Origin: Pontibacter mucosus
GTDB lineage: Bacteria; Bacteroidota; Bacteroidia; Cytophagales; Hymenobacteraceae
NCBI RefSeq assembly: GCF_003054055.1
Contig: NZ_QBKI01000006.1
Location: 1 to 64,000 of the forward strand
Direction: 5' to 3'
Length of the DNA stretch: 64,000 nt
The notes beneath the pieces were generated by a model that worked only from the letters and a program-made list of their open reading frames with translations, was not told the origin of the DNA and ran no database searches. Shown here piece after piece: positions 1 to 6,057 of the stretch (positions are counted from its first letter, which is position 1; every line of letters begins with the position of its first letter). A program made the position numbers and the translations under genes.

Positions 1-91
1 AATTTCATAGCTAAGGCAGAGTAGTATCTTATGCTTTAGCCACTTAGCCAGCTGAAAGTTGCGAAATGCAGGAGATTATTAGACAGTCTGA
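1..91 (-). other. 5' part of a further cassette (no complete gene visible)
   Basis: Read on the minus strand, this is the DNA that follows the hairpin at 86-154 and would be the beginning of the next cassette of the array. It starts with TCAGAC, a degenerate form of the TTRRRY start seen in the other cassettes. An ATG lies at position 8 reading off the window edge, so a cassette gene may begin there, but only two codons are visible. The assignment rests on position and spacing only. Confidence 0.3.
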
Positions 92-154
92 CGTGCTCGT
101 GTATACCATGTGCAAGGCCATCAGCCGAAGCATAGGGTATAAACCGTGTTGGGC
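86..154 (-). repeat. attC-like recombination site 1 (3' end of cassette 1)
   Basis: A 69 bp imperfect inverted repeat begins 10 bp beyond the stop codon of the gene ending at 164. On the minus strand it starts with GCCCAAC (148-154) and ends with GTCAGAC (86-92). Internal arms TATACC (102-107) and GGTATA (136-141) pair. GCCCAAC is the exact complement of the GTTGGGC at which the same cassette begins (746-752). Integron attC sites have this R''/R' complementarity within a cassette. The downstream half is degenerate (GTC instead of GTT), so this boundary is less certain than the next three. Confidence 0.6.
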
Positions 155-163
155 TAAGTAATT

Positions 164-727
164 CTATTCTCCAAGGCGGGTTACAATGTGCCAAAATTGC
201 TGACCGTTTGGCAAGAGGAACTCTAAATAGCGGCTCCCATATAGCCCTATAACTCTTTTCATTTTAAGCCTTTTCCTGACTTCTTCACCAGAGGATTTGT
301 CTACGACCATGAATTTCCCGTCATGTATCAAGTCGGCTCCAACGTAGTAGAACTCTGATAAGGCTTTCTTATGCTCGTTCACAAAATTGGGGTTACCATG
401 GATGCTTTGCCTTTCATCGTCTGTGTAGCCATTCCACCAGTCCACTAGCCTTGTGTCACCAGATGCATTTACCGCTTCCAAAAGGTTATTATGATGTTGG
501 TCAATGCGAACACCTAGTTTATTATGGGGTAAAGTATACTTTCTGACATCGGCTTTCTTGAAGTATAGAGTGGCATAGCGTTTCTCTACAATCAGCACGT
601 CTTCATTGACAGTGTCGATGGTGATTGGTTCTAACTTTTTTCGCTTAATCTTATCGTAATCAACTTGAGAGTAAGCTGGTATCTGAATTAGAATCAGCAA
701 AAGCAATATTAGTTGAATTACTCCCAT
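164..727 (-). CDS. Hypothetical secreted protein, cassette gene 1
   Basis: A 187-residue protein of unknown function. Residues 1-20 form a hydrophobic signal peptide ending near AYSQ, so export is likely. The mature part is mixed alpha/beta, rich in Lys, Arg and His, with no motif I recognise. It is the only gene of cassette 1. Its ATG lies 24 nt after the presumed crossover at 751/752 and its stop 10 bp before the next hairpin, so almost no DNA in the cassette is non-coding. Base composition is more A+T-rich than the rest of the window, which suggests foreign origin. Not clearly related to its two neighbouring cassette genes. Confidence 0.8.
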   Translation of the reverse strand: MGVIQLILLLLILIQIPAYSQVDYDKIKRKKLEPITIDTVNEDVLIVEKRYATLYFKKADVRKYTLPHNKLGVRIDQHHNNLLEAVNASGDTRLVDWWNGYTDDERQSIHGNPNFVNEHKKALSEFYYVGADLIHDGKFMVVDKSSGEEVRKRLKMKRVIGLYGSRYLEFLLPNGQQFWHIVTRLGE

Positions 728-745
728 TATTTACTTTGTTATTAA

Positions 746-798
746 GCCCAACGTACTTGGCCATAAGGCGGCGGAGCTGGCTTATGGGTGTGGTTAGC
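746..798 (-). repeat. attC-like recombination site 2
   Basis: A 53 bp imperfect hairpin between two cassette genes. On the minus strand it runs from GCTAAC (793-798) to GTTGGGC (746-752). Internal arms CATAAG and CTTATG pair around a G+C-rich loop. GTTGGGC fits the integron core consensus GTTRRRY exactly. GCTAAC is complementary to the GTTAGC that opens the upstream cassette (1271-1276), while GTTGGGC is complementary to the GCCCAAC that closes the downstream cassette. The two outer boxes within this one site do not match each other perfectly, but each matches the far end of its own cassette. Confidence 0.75.
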
Positions 799-806
799 AT
801 AATGTT

Positions 807-1256
807 TTATTCCTTTCTAATTTTCCTAAAGATTTTCAGCCAGTCTTCATTCGTTGTACTGAAATTTCCAGAACATACGTCTGTTGCAAACTCACCTTTG
901 TTATTTACATATCCAAAGATGATGTAAGTGTCACCTGTTTTAAAGTACTGACTGCAATTAGACCATCTCGGAGTTATCTCTATTATGTCGGTTTTGATTT
1001 CTCCCTTATATACTTTGTTCACTTTCAAGACAGCATTATACCCACCTTGCCGCCAGTACGTTGGGTCAGATGACATTACATAGTCACCTTTTGTTAAGCT
1101 GTCTTTTACAAATTCAACTTTTGCAGAAATCACGAAATCGGATACCTCAAATCTTTCTTTCATAAATGTTTCAAGCGAAGCATACATGTCACATCTACAT
1201 GCATAAGAATTAGTCGCTACAATCATTAGAAATAATAAGAGGGTCAATCTTTTCAT
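807..1256 (-). CDS. Hypothetical secreted protein, cassette gene 2 (NTR/TIMP-like N-terminus)
   Basis: A 149-residue protein with an N-terminal signal peptide (about residues 1-19) cleaved before a Cys-Arg-Cys at the mature start. A mature N-terminus of the CxC type followed by a small beta-rich domain (KVNKVYKGEI, YIIFGYVNNKGEF) resembles netrin/TIMP-like OB-fold proteins common in Bacteroidota. I infer that fold only from pattern, and the function is unknown. Further cysteines (TRWSNCSQYF region and DVCSGNF) could form disulfides. The gene fills cassette 2: the ATG is 19 nt after the cassette start at 1275 and the stop 9 bp before hairpin 746-798. Confidence 0.8.
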   Translation of the reverse strand: MKRLTLLLFLMIVATNSYACRCDMYASLETFMKERFEVSDFVISAKVEFVKDSLTKGDYVMSSDPTYWRQGGYNAVLKVNKVYKGEIKTDIIEITPRWSNCSQYFKTGDTYIIFGYVNNKGEFATDVCSGNFSTTNEDWLKIFRKIRKE

Positions 1257-1270
1257 ATTTTCAACTTAAT

Positions 1271-1318
1271 GCTAACGGCTTGGCTATGGTGCGTTTATGC
1301 ACTATAGCTTTTGTTGGC
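1271..1318 (-). repeat. attC-like recombination site 3
   Basis: The cleanest hairpin of the array, 48 bp. On the minus strand it has an outer box GCCAAC (1313-1318), inner arm GCTATAGTGC, a 6-nt loop, inner arm GCACCATAGC and an outer box GTTAGC (1271-1276). The inner 10-bp arms pair except for one base. GCCAAC is complementary to GTTGGC at the start of the upstream cassette (2006-2011), and GTTAGC to GCTAAC at the end of the downstream cassette. This exchange of partner sequences across cassettes indicates recombination at G^TT. Confidence 0.8.
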
Positions 1319-1323
1319 AAAGG

Positions 1324-2004
1324 TTATTCTTTCGTTACCTCAGTTGTTTGTACTCTTGTATATTTATTGGGCTCTACAGCAAGAACCAAGGCTGTATCAA
1401 CCAATGCTGTTAAATCTCTTGAGTAGTATTGCTTTTCGCCTACCTTTTCTATCGGCGCAACTTCGAAACTTAAAGTGTTAATTTCCTTTCCCTGAAGACA
1501 ACATGTCTTGCCCTTAGCCCAAAAGGTTGAGGGATTAAAACTGGCAAGCCGTCCGTTGATGTTACTGCCTTCAGCATCAACAACAATAGGCTGTGTGTAG
1601 GTTTTATTAAAAGTCCATTGGTTTATATAGCCTATCCCGTTGCTGTCAACGGTTAAAATGTTGTCATCTACTTCAGACAAAACAAGTGTTACTTCTCCAT
1701 TAAAGCCTTTAGGAACAGTAATCTTCAATGTCGGAGAGTATAAATAGTAGTGGAATATTAAAAAAGAGACTGCTGTAGCAACTGAAAACAAGGTAAAAAA
1801 GGAGTATCTCTTTATTGCTAATTTTAGAACAGCAGCAACAACCAAACACCCTAAAACAATGGTAACTAAAAACATACTTCCTAAAAATAAACCAGACAGA
1901 ATCATTCCGCTTGGCACCTTAACCAACTTCAGAAGCAAGCTGATTAACAGTGAGGCAGAAAGAAGTCCAGTTATAAATTTTAGTTTTCTGTCATTCATAA
2001 TCAT
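1324..2004 (-). CDS. Hypothetical membrane protein, cassette gene 3
   Basis: About 226 residues from the ATG at 2004 (another in-frame ATG is at 1998, and a TTG at 2010 falls on the presumed crossover itself). Three hydrophobic segments lie near residues 10-28, 32-58 and 70-90. They are followed by a C-terminal extracytoplasmic beta-rich region of about 130 residues (motifs VPKGFNGEVTLVL, LTVDSNGIGYINQW). Unknown function. It is the first cassette after the recombinase gene, starts only a few nt inside the cassette, and stops 6 bp before hairpin 1271-1318. A+T-rich relative to the recombinase. Confidence 0.75.
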   Translation of the reverse strand: MIMNDRKLKFITGLLSASLLISLLLKLVKVPSGMILSGLFLGSMFLVTIVLGCLVVAAVLKLAIKRYSFFTLFSVATAVSFLIFHYYLYSPTLKITVPKGFNGEVTLVLSEVDDNILTVDSNGIGYINQWTFNKTYTQPIVVDAEGSNINGRLASFNPSTFWAKGKTCCLQGKEINTLSFEVAPIEKVGEKQYYSRDLTALVDTALVLAVEPNKYTRVQTTEVTKE

Positions 2005-2005
2005 T

Positions 2006-2042
2006 GCCAACTACCAGATAAACGTAAACCTACGCTTATCTG
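2006..2042 (-). repeat. attI-like junction between recombinase gene and first cassette
   Basis: On the minus strand a strong inverted repeat, CAGATAAGCGTA / TACGTTTATCTG (12-bp arms, one mismatch, 4-nt loop, 2015-2042), is followed after 3 nt by GTTGGC (2006-2011), which begins cassette 3. No RYYYAAC box is found at the far side, unlike the attC-like sites. With its place next to the recombinase this suits a primary attachment site (attI-like). It could instead be the remnant of an attC whose gene was lost. The remaining DNA to 2154 contains a small GTGC/GCAC hairpin and no ORF. Confidence 0.5.
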
Positions 2043-2154
2043 CACTATGTACGTAACTGCTGCAGCGTGCTTTGGCACTCAGTTGCTGGCTAGTTCGGGT
2101 AGAAGTGAATGAAGCGTGCATGGGCGTATTTGTTAAAGCTAATATAGTGGTTTG

Positions 2155-3612
2155 CTAAAGATTATCCAACGGGCTGACGATTCTATCCAAGGCATGGGTG
2201 GTGATGTGGGTGTAAATTTCGGTGGTCTTGCTGCTCCGATGCCCCAGCAGCACCTGGATATACCTTAAATCAGTTCCCTGCTCCAGCAGGTGGGTGGCAA
2301 AGGAGTGGCGCAGCGTGTGGGGCGTAGCGGGCGCTTTCACGCCAGCCTTCTCCTTACTGGCCCGGAACACGTTGCGGATACTTTCCACCGTGTACTGCCC
2401 GCCTGCCTGTCCCTCGAAGAGCCACACCTTCGGCCTGTACTGTTTATAATAAGCGCGCAAGTTCTCCAGTAGCTTCTGGGAGAGCAGCGTGGTGCGGTCT
2501 TTCTTGCCCTTGCCACCCCGTATGAGCAGCAGGTTCCTATCCGACTGCACATCCGTTAGTTTCAGGTTAATCACTTCGCCAATCCTCAATCCACCAGCAT
2601 AGAGCAGCTGCAGCATGCAACGGTGTTTTAAATTCTCGGTGACAGACAATATCCTGGCCACATCCTGCTTGCTCAAGACCTGGGGCAATCGCTCAGGCTT
2701 CTCGGGCCGCTCTACCTGATTTAACTGCACCTCATGCCGCAGCAGGATGCGTTGGTAGTAGAATTTGACGGCATTAATCGATTGGTTGACAAACGAGACA
2801 GAGTAGGTGCCTGCCTGCACCATCTGGCGGTGGTAGTGGTTGATGGCTTCCTCGGAGAAAGCGTTGATGCCTCCCAGCCCTTTGTCCTTGTGCGCGTTCA
2901 GGAAGCGCAAGAGCAGGCTGTGATAGGTGCGGATGGTGCTGGGACTATAGTTTAAGAGAAACAGCTTCTCCAGATAGCCGAGCGGACAGGCAATATAACC
3001 ATCACCCTTAAGGTAGTTTTGTTCCCAAAGCCTGGCCTGCAGGGCCATGTCCTTGATGTGCATTGTCTGCGCCAGCCACACCTGTGCTACCGCCTCCAGC
3101 TCCGTTAGAAGCTTGTGGAGGCTATCGCTCTCGGTGCTGATGACAAAGCACTGCATGTCCGGCAGCCACCTGGCAACCTTGCTATGCTGCAGGCAGGTAT
3201 AGATCTCTTTGCTGTACTGAAAGCTGAGCTGTACATACTGCTTGCCCTGATGCTCTAAGGGCTGCAGGCGCATGACAGGCCGCACCGGCACCTTCTCCAG
3301 TGGTTCCATCAAAGCAGCACTTTCTTGCTGCAGGATCACAGCTCCCTGCACGGGGCGCAGGCGCCTGGGACGGTACAGGTACCTGGTGTCCACCTTGGCC
3401 AGGCCCTGGAAGTGCTGGTGCGTCATCTCAATGGCCTGGCTGGTGTGGTGCATCACAAAGCACTTGTAGGTCTTGCTGTAGCGTGTCCAACCGGCTTCCT
3501 TCAGGCGTTTGGAGATAAAGGGGTTAGGCTTGAACCAGATGCGGATGAACCTCTTTCCCTCATGATCCAGCGGGTTTAGGAACAGAACAGGCAGTTGATG
3601 CAGGTAAGCCAT
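2155..3612 (-). CDS. Tyrosine recombinase, integron-integrase-like, with duplicated N-terminal module
   Basis: About 485 residues. Residues 1-200 hold two related ~70-residue units, each beginning with a L-PL-H-GK pattern and later a W/C-V stretch. A SAM-like core-binding domain follows (about 200-290), then the catalytic domain with Arg343 (GGLRIGEV), Lys near 370 (GKGKKDR), His432-x-x-Arg435 (HTLRHSF), His458 (LLGH) and nucleophile Tyr467 (TEIYTH). ATPHTLRHSFAT and the terminal SPLD closely recall class 1 integron integrase, yet the IntI-specific insertion before HxxR is absent, as in XerC/D. The ORF extends to 3687, but 3612 is preferred because a TACCTTTG box lies 25-32 nt upstream and 3687 falls inside a palindrome. 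It is co-oriented with the cassettes it presumably mobilises. Confidence 0.85.
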   Translation of the reverse strand: MAYLHQLPVLFLNPLDHEGKRFIRIWFKPNPFISKRLKEAGWTRYSKTYKCFVMHHTSQAIEMTHQHFQGLAKVDTRYLYRPRRLRPVQGAVILQQESAALMEPLEKVPVRPVMRLQPLEHQGKQYVQLSFQYSKEIYTCLQHSKVARWLPDMQCFVISTESDSLHKLLTELEAVAQVWLAQTMHIKDMALQARLWEQNYLKGDGYIACPLGYLEKLFLLNYSPSTIRTYHSLLLRFLNAHKDKGLGGINAFSEEAINHYHRQMVQAGTYSVSFVNQSINAVKFYYQRILLRHEVQLNQVERPEKPERLPQVLSKQDVARILSVTENLKHRCMLQLLYAGGLRIGEVINLKLTDVQSDRNLLLIRGGKGKKDRTTLLSQKLLENLRAYYKQYRPKVWLFEGQAGGQYTVESIRNVFRASKEKAGVKAPATPHTLRHSFATHLLEQGTDLRYIQVLLGHRSSKTTEIYTHITTHALDRIVSPLDNL

Positions 3613-3636
3613 GGCAAATGAGAGAGTTACTACCCA

Positions 3637-3644
3637 CAAAGGTA
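3637..3644 (-). promoter_or_regulatory. Putative -7 element of the recombinase promoter
   Basis: TACCTTTG on the minus strand matches the Bacteroidota -7 consensus TAnnTTTG and lies 25 nt upstream of the ATG at 3612. No good -33 TTG is seen at the expected distance, so the promoter may be weak or activated. It supports the shorter recombinase start. Confidence 0.5.
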
Positions 3645-3671
3645 AAACCTTCTTTTGCCGTAGCCGTGTTA

Positions 3672-3703
3672 CTACGCGAGTATACACGCATATACGCGGG
3701 TAG
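3672..3703. promoter_or_regulatory. 32-bp imperfect palindrome, candidate operator
   Basis: The arms CTACGCGAGTATA and TATACGCGGGTAG are inverted repeats with two mismatches, separated by six bases. The site lies between the divergently transcribed recombinase and zinc-ribbon genes, upstream of the recombinase -7 box and 15 bp before the zinc-ribbon ATG. Position and symmetry suggest a dimeric repressor or recombinase binding site controlling both genes. The protein that binds is not known. Confidence 0.45.
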
Positions 3704-3718
3704 AAACGCAGCTAAGTT

Positions 3719-4093
3719 ATGAGCCCATCCAGAACATGCCTCCAGTGCGGCACCCCCATCGTGGGCAGGAGCGACAAGCGCTACTGCTCCGACCCCTGCC
3801 GCCACCTCTCCAATAACACCCTGAAGCAACAAAACCAGGGGGAGAAACGCATCCAACAGGTCAATGCCGCCTTGCGCAGGAACCGCAGCATCTTAAAGCA
3901 GCTCAGCCCGCAGGGCAAGACCACCCTGCCCCGCCAGTACCTGGAGCTGGCAGGCTTCGACTTCCGCTACCTCACCCAAATCTACCGGACCCAAAAAGGC
4001 AACACCTACCACCTGTGTTATGACTACGGCTATATGCTGTTGCCCGACGAGAAGGTTCTCATCGTCAACTGGCAGCCTTATATGGAAAAGTGA
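3719..4093 (+). CDS. Small zinc-ribbon protein divergent from the recombinase
   Basis: A 124-residue protein. The N-terminus holds a CxxC...CxxxC zinc-binding pattern (CLQCGTP, then RYCSDPCRH). A basic helical segment (about residues 35-65) and a C-terminal domain (QYLELAGFDF, YHLCYDYGY) with aromatic residues follow. The zinc ribbon resembles those that open many Bacteroidota proteins of unknown function. I cannot name a family. It shares a 100-bp promoter region containing a palindrome with the recombinase, so it may be a regulator or accessory DNA-binding protein. Compatible G+C content with the recombinase, unlike the A+T-rich cassettes. Confidence 0.75.
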   Translation: MSPSRTCLQCGTPIVGRSDKRYCSDPCRHLSNNTLKQQNQGEKRIQQVNAALRRNRSILKQLSPQGKTTLPRQYLELAGFDFRYLTQIYRTQKGNTYHLCYDYGYMLLPDEKVLIVNWQPYMEK

Positions 4094-4353
4094 TTGTTAA
4101 GACATCTTAGTATTTCTACCAGTTGAGCATTCATTCCAAAGGAACAGGAAGAGAGTAACGAATTAATTGAAAATATTTATCTTTGATTTTAGGCAGAGAG
4201 TCAGCAAGCGAAGACAATTTTAACCATGTTCCTTATGTGTACCCAAGGAAGCTAAACCTAAAAATAAATACCTCATTATCAGTATTTTACAAATATAAAT
4301 TACTTTCTGCATCGGTAAGTAGATACTTAAAATAACACAAAACAACATGACAC

Positions 4354-4388
4354 AAAAAGCCTGATTATCCTTGATGATCAGGCTTCTT
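4354..4388. terminator. Bidirectional terminator hairpin in the 4094-4462 gap
   Basis: Arms AAGCCTGAT (4357-4365) and ATCAGGCTT (4377-4385) are perfect inverted repeats, flanked by A's on the left and a T-rich end on the right. It lies between convergent genes: the zinc-ribbon gene from the left and the isomerase-like gene from the right. The rest of 4094-4462 is A+T-rich and holds no ORF or repeat that I can see. Confidence 0.7.
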
Positions 4389-4462
4389 GCTTACAAGAGA
4401 ACTACAAAATGAATCCTGAGCTGCTTGCCCCTAAAAGGTGCTACTACGGCGCTTGCCTCTAC

Positions 4463-5416
4463 TTAGCCTAGGCTTGCCCCTACACGCTGCAGCAGGGCTT
4501 TGGTTTTCAGGATGCCCTCTTTTTCAGGAAGGCTCTCCCCCTCGTACTCGATGCCGATGTAGCCGGTGTAGCCGGCGTCTTTCACAATCCGGAGCATTCT
4601 GGTGTAATCGATGTCCAGGCAATTGCCTTTCGCGTCAAAGTCAAATGCTTTGGCGCTTACGCCGGCGGCAAAGGGCATCAGGGTGGCCACGCCTTTGTAG
4701 GGGTCGTACTCTTCCAGGCATTTGCCGCCCCAGAAACCGGGTCCCTCGCGGCGGAGGCACCAGTTGGTAAAGTCCGGCAAGGAGCCGATGTAGGGCTTGT
4801 CTATCTGCCGCAGCACGTCGGCCAGCCACTCGGCATCCGACGACAGGCCGCCGTGGTTTTCGGTGACCAGCTGCAGGCCAATCTGGTGGCAGTACTCGCC
4901 CAGCCGCCCCAGCCCGTCCACTACCGCGTTTTTTACCTCCTGCCTGCTGCCGGCGCCAAAGGCGTTTACCCTAATCATGCTGCAGCCCAGGAACCTGGCG
5001 GCATCGGCCCAGCGGCTGTGCACCTCCACGGCTTTCAGGCGCTTGCTCTGATCCGCATCGCCCAGGTCGCTTTCCTCGTCAATCATGATCATGTGGTTCA
5101 CCACGCCGTGGTCCTGGCTGCGGCGCAGCAGCTGGCGCAGGTACTGCTGGTCGGTGGCCTTGTCTTTGAAGAACTGGTTGACGTACTCCACCGCGTCTAT
5201 CTGGTATACTTCCCGGGCCAGTCGCGGGAAGTCCAGCGTGTCGAACTCTTTTTTGAACAGCGACTTGTGCAGCGACCACTGCGCGAGCGAAATCTTAAAG
5301 AAAAGCTTTTTGGCCGGCTGTGCGGCAAAGACATCAGCACCTAAAAGGGAAACTCCGGCCAGGCCGGCGGCGGCACTGCCCAGTTGTTGCAGAAACCTGC
5401 GGCGATCTGTTGACAT
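4463..5416 (-). CDS. Tat-exported sugar phosphate isomerase/epimerase-like TIM barrel
   Basis: A 317-residue protein. The N-terminus carries a twin-arginine signal (RRRFLQQLG followed by a hydrophobic Ala/Leu stretch to about residue 32), so folded export to the periplasm is expected. The body is a xylose isomerase-like TIM barrel (AP_endonuc_2 superfamily). Candidate metal ligands are the Glu of VEYVNQF (~78), ENHGG (~200), PDFTNW (~227) and GIEYEG (~295). Members act as epimerases or isomerases on sugars, inositols or hydroxypyruvate, and the substrate cannot be told here. It is a single gene and a convergent terminator follows it. Confidence 0.85.
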   Translation of the reverse strand: MSTDRRRFLQQLGSAAAGLAGVSLLGADVFAAQPAKKLFFKISLAQWSLHKSLFKKEFDTLDFPRLAREVYQIDAVEYVNQFFKDKATDQQYLRQLLRRSQDHGVVNHMIMIDEESDLGDADQSKRLKAVEVHSRWADAARFLGCSMIRVNAFGAGSRQEVKNAVVDGLGRLGEYCHQIGLQLVTENHGGLSSDAEWLADVLRQIDKPYIGSLPDFTNWCLRREGPGFWGGKCLEEYDPYKGVATLMPFAAGVSAKAFDFDAKGNCLDIDYTRMLRIVKDAGYTGYIGIEYEGESLPEKEGILKTKALLQRVGASLG

Positions 5417-5518
5417 AGGCTATTAATTAAGGTGAGGAATACGGCAGAAAACCTACTGTAAAATAGATCAATGCACCCGGAAAAGCAAGCAAAGAATCAA
5501 TCGCCCTGACCGCCTGTT

Positions 5519-5677
5519 TTATACTTGATCTCCGCAGAACGTCTCGTACAGGTCTTCTGCCGTGGCGTCTTCGTCAGCGTTTTTAAACTTGTGGATGCCG
5601 TGGTTTACTTCATGCACCAGGAAGTAATCGCACAGCAAGGCCTGCGGCGGTTGCGTGAGTGTCTCGTAGCCTTTCAT
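5519..5677 (-). CDS. Small hypothetical protein (52 aa)
   Basis: An ORF of 52 residues with ATG at 5677 preceded by AGGAGC, a Shine-Dalgarno-like stretch. It encodes an acidic, well-balanced protein (MKGYETLTQ..., LVHEVNHGIHKF, ATAEDLYETF) and not the biased composition of a shadow ORF. The opposite-strand ORF in the same DNA looks less natural. It ends in the codons GTA TAA within the over-represented AAGTATA motif. Unknown function. It stands alone about 100 bp upstream of the isomerase-like gene on the same strand. Conservation in related genomes would decide. Confidence 0.5.
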   Translation of the reverse strand: MKGYETLTQPPQALLCDYFLVHEVNHGIHKFKNADEDATAEDLYETFCGDQV

Positions 5678-5999
5678 GCTCCTAGTTATCGCTTCCTTGT
5701 TCGGGCCGGATGCTTACTCCCCTGCGGGCTTCACGAAAGAAATTCAGCTATCACCGAAGGCTCTTTTTTACACTTCGGACAATAGTAGGACACTAATTTA
5801 GAAACGCATATCTCTTGTAAGGAAGAACAACAAAGTCTGTATTTCAGCCTCTTGTCTGCAAGGAATCAAATCTATCTTTCATCAAGACAGGGAAGCAACA
5901 GCAACCTTTAAGACCCTTCGCTATTGAAATTTACCTGTACGTATACCCTTCCTGTCGTATAATTTCGTAAGCAGCCGCTAATTATTCCTACAACAAAGA
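5678..5999. other. Intergenic region without recognisable genes
   Basis: About 320 bp between the small ORF and the T9SS operon terminator. It is moderately A+T-rich with no ORF of natural composition, no tRNA-like structure and no clear repeat. It must hold the promoter of the 52-residue ORF. I see nothing further in it. Confidence 0.5.
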
Positions 6000-6022
6000 G
6001 GCCACTCATTTAAAGAGTGGCC
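6000..6022 (-). terminator. Terminator of the T9SS operon
   Basis: Arms GGCCACTC and GAGTGGCC are perfect inverted repeats around a 7-nt A+T loop. Read on the minus strand, the hairpin lies 35 bp after the OmpA-family stop codon and is followed by TCTTTGTTG. This fits a rho-independent terminator for the 18316-6058 operon. Confidence 0.7.
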
Positions 6023-6057
6023 CTTAACATATACTCGCGCTTGTGAATCAAACGTTG

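Noticed and set aside
3613-3687. Longer recombinase reading frame starting at 3687
   Set aside because: The extra 25 codons begin inside the palindrome and cover the only -7-like box, so the start at 3612 is preferred, although the longer form cannot be excluded.
3560-3856. A 98-codon minus-strand frame spanning the palindrome region
   Set aside because: It overlaps the recombinase start, the divergent promoter and the zinc-ribbon gene, and its product has no natural features.
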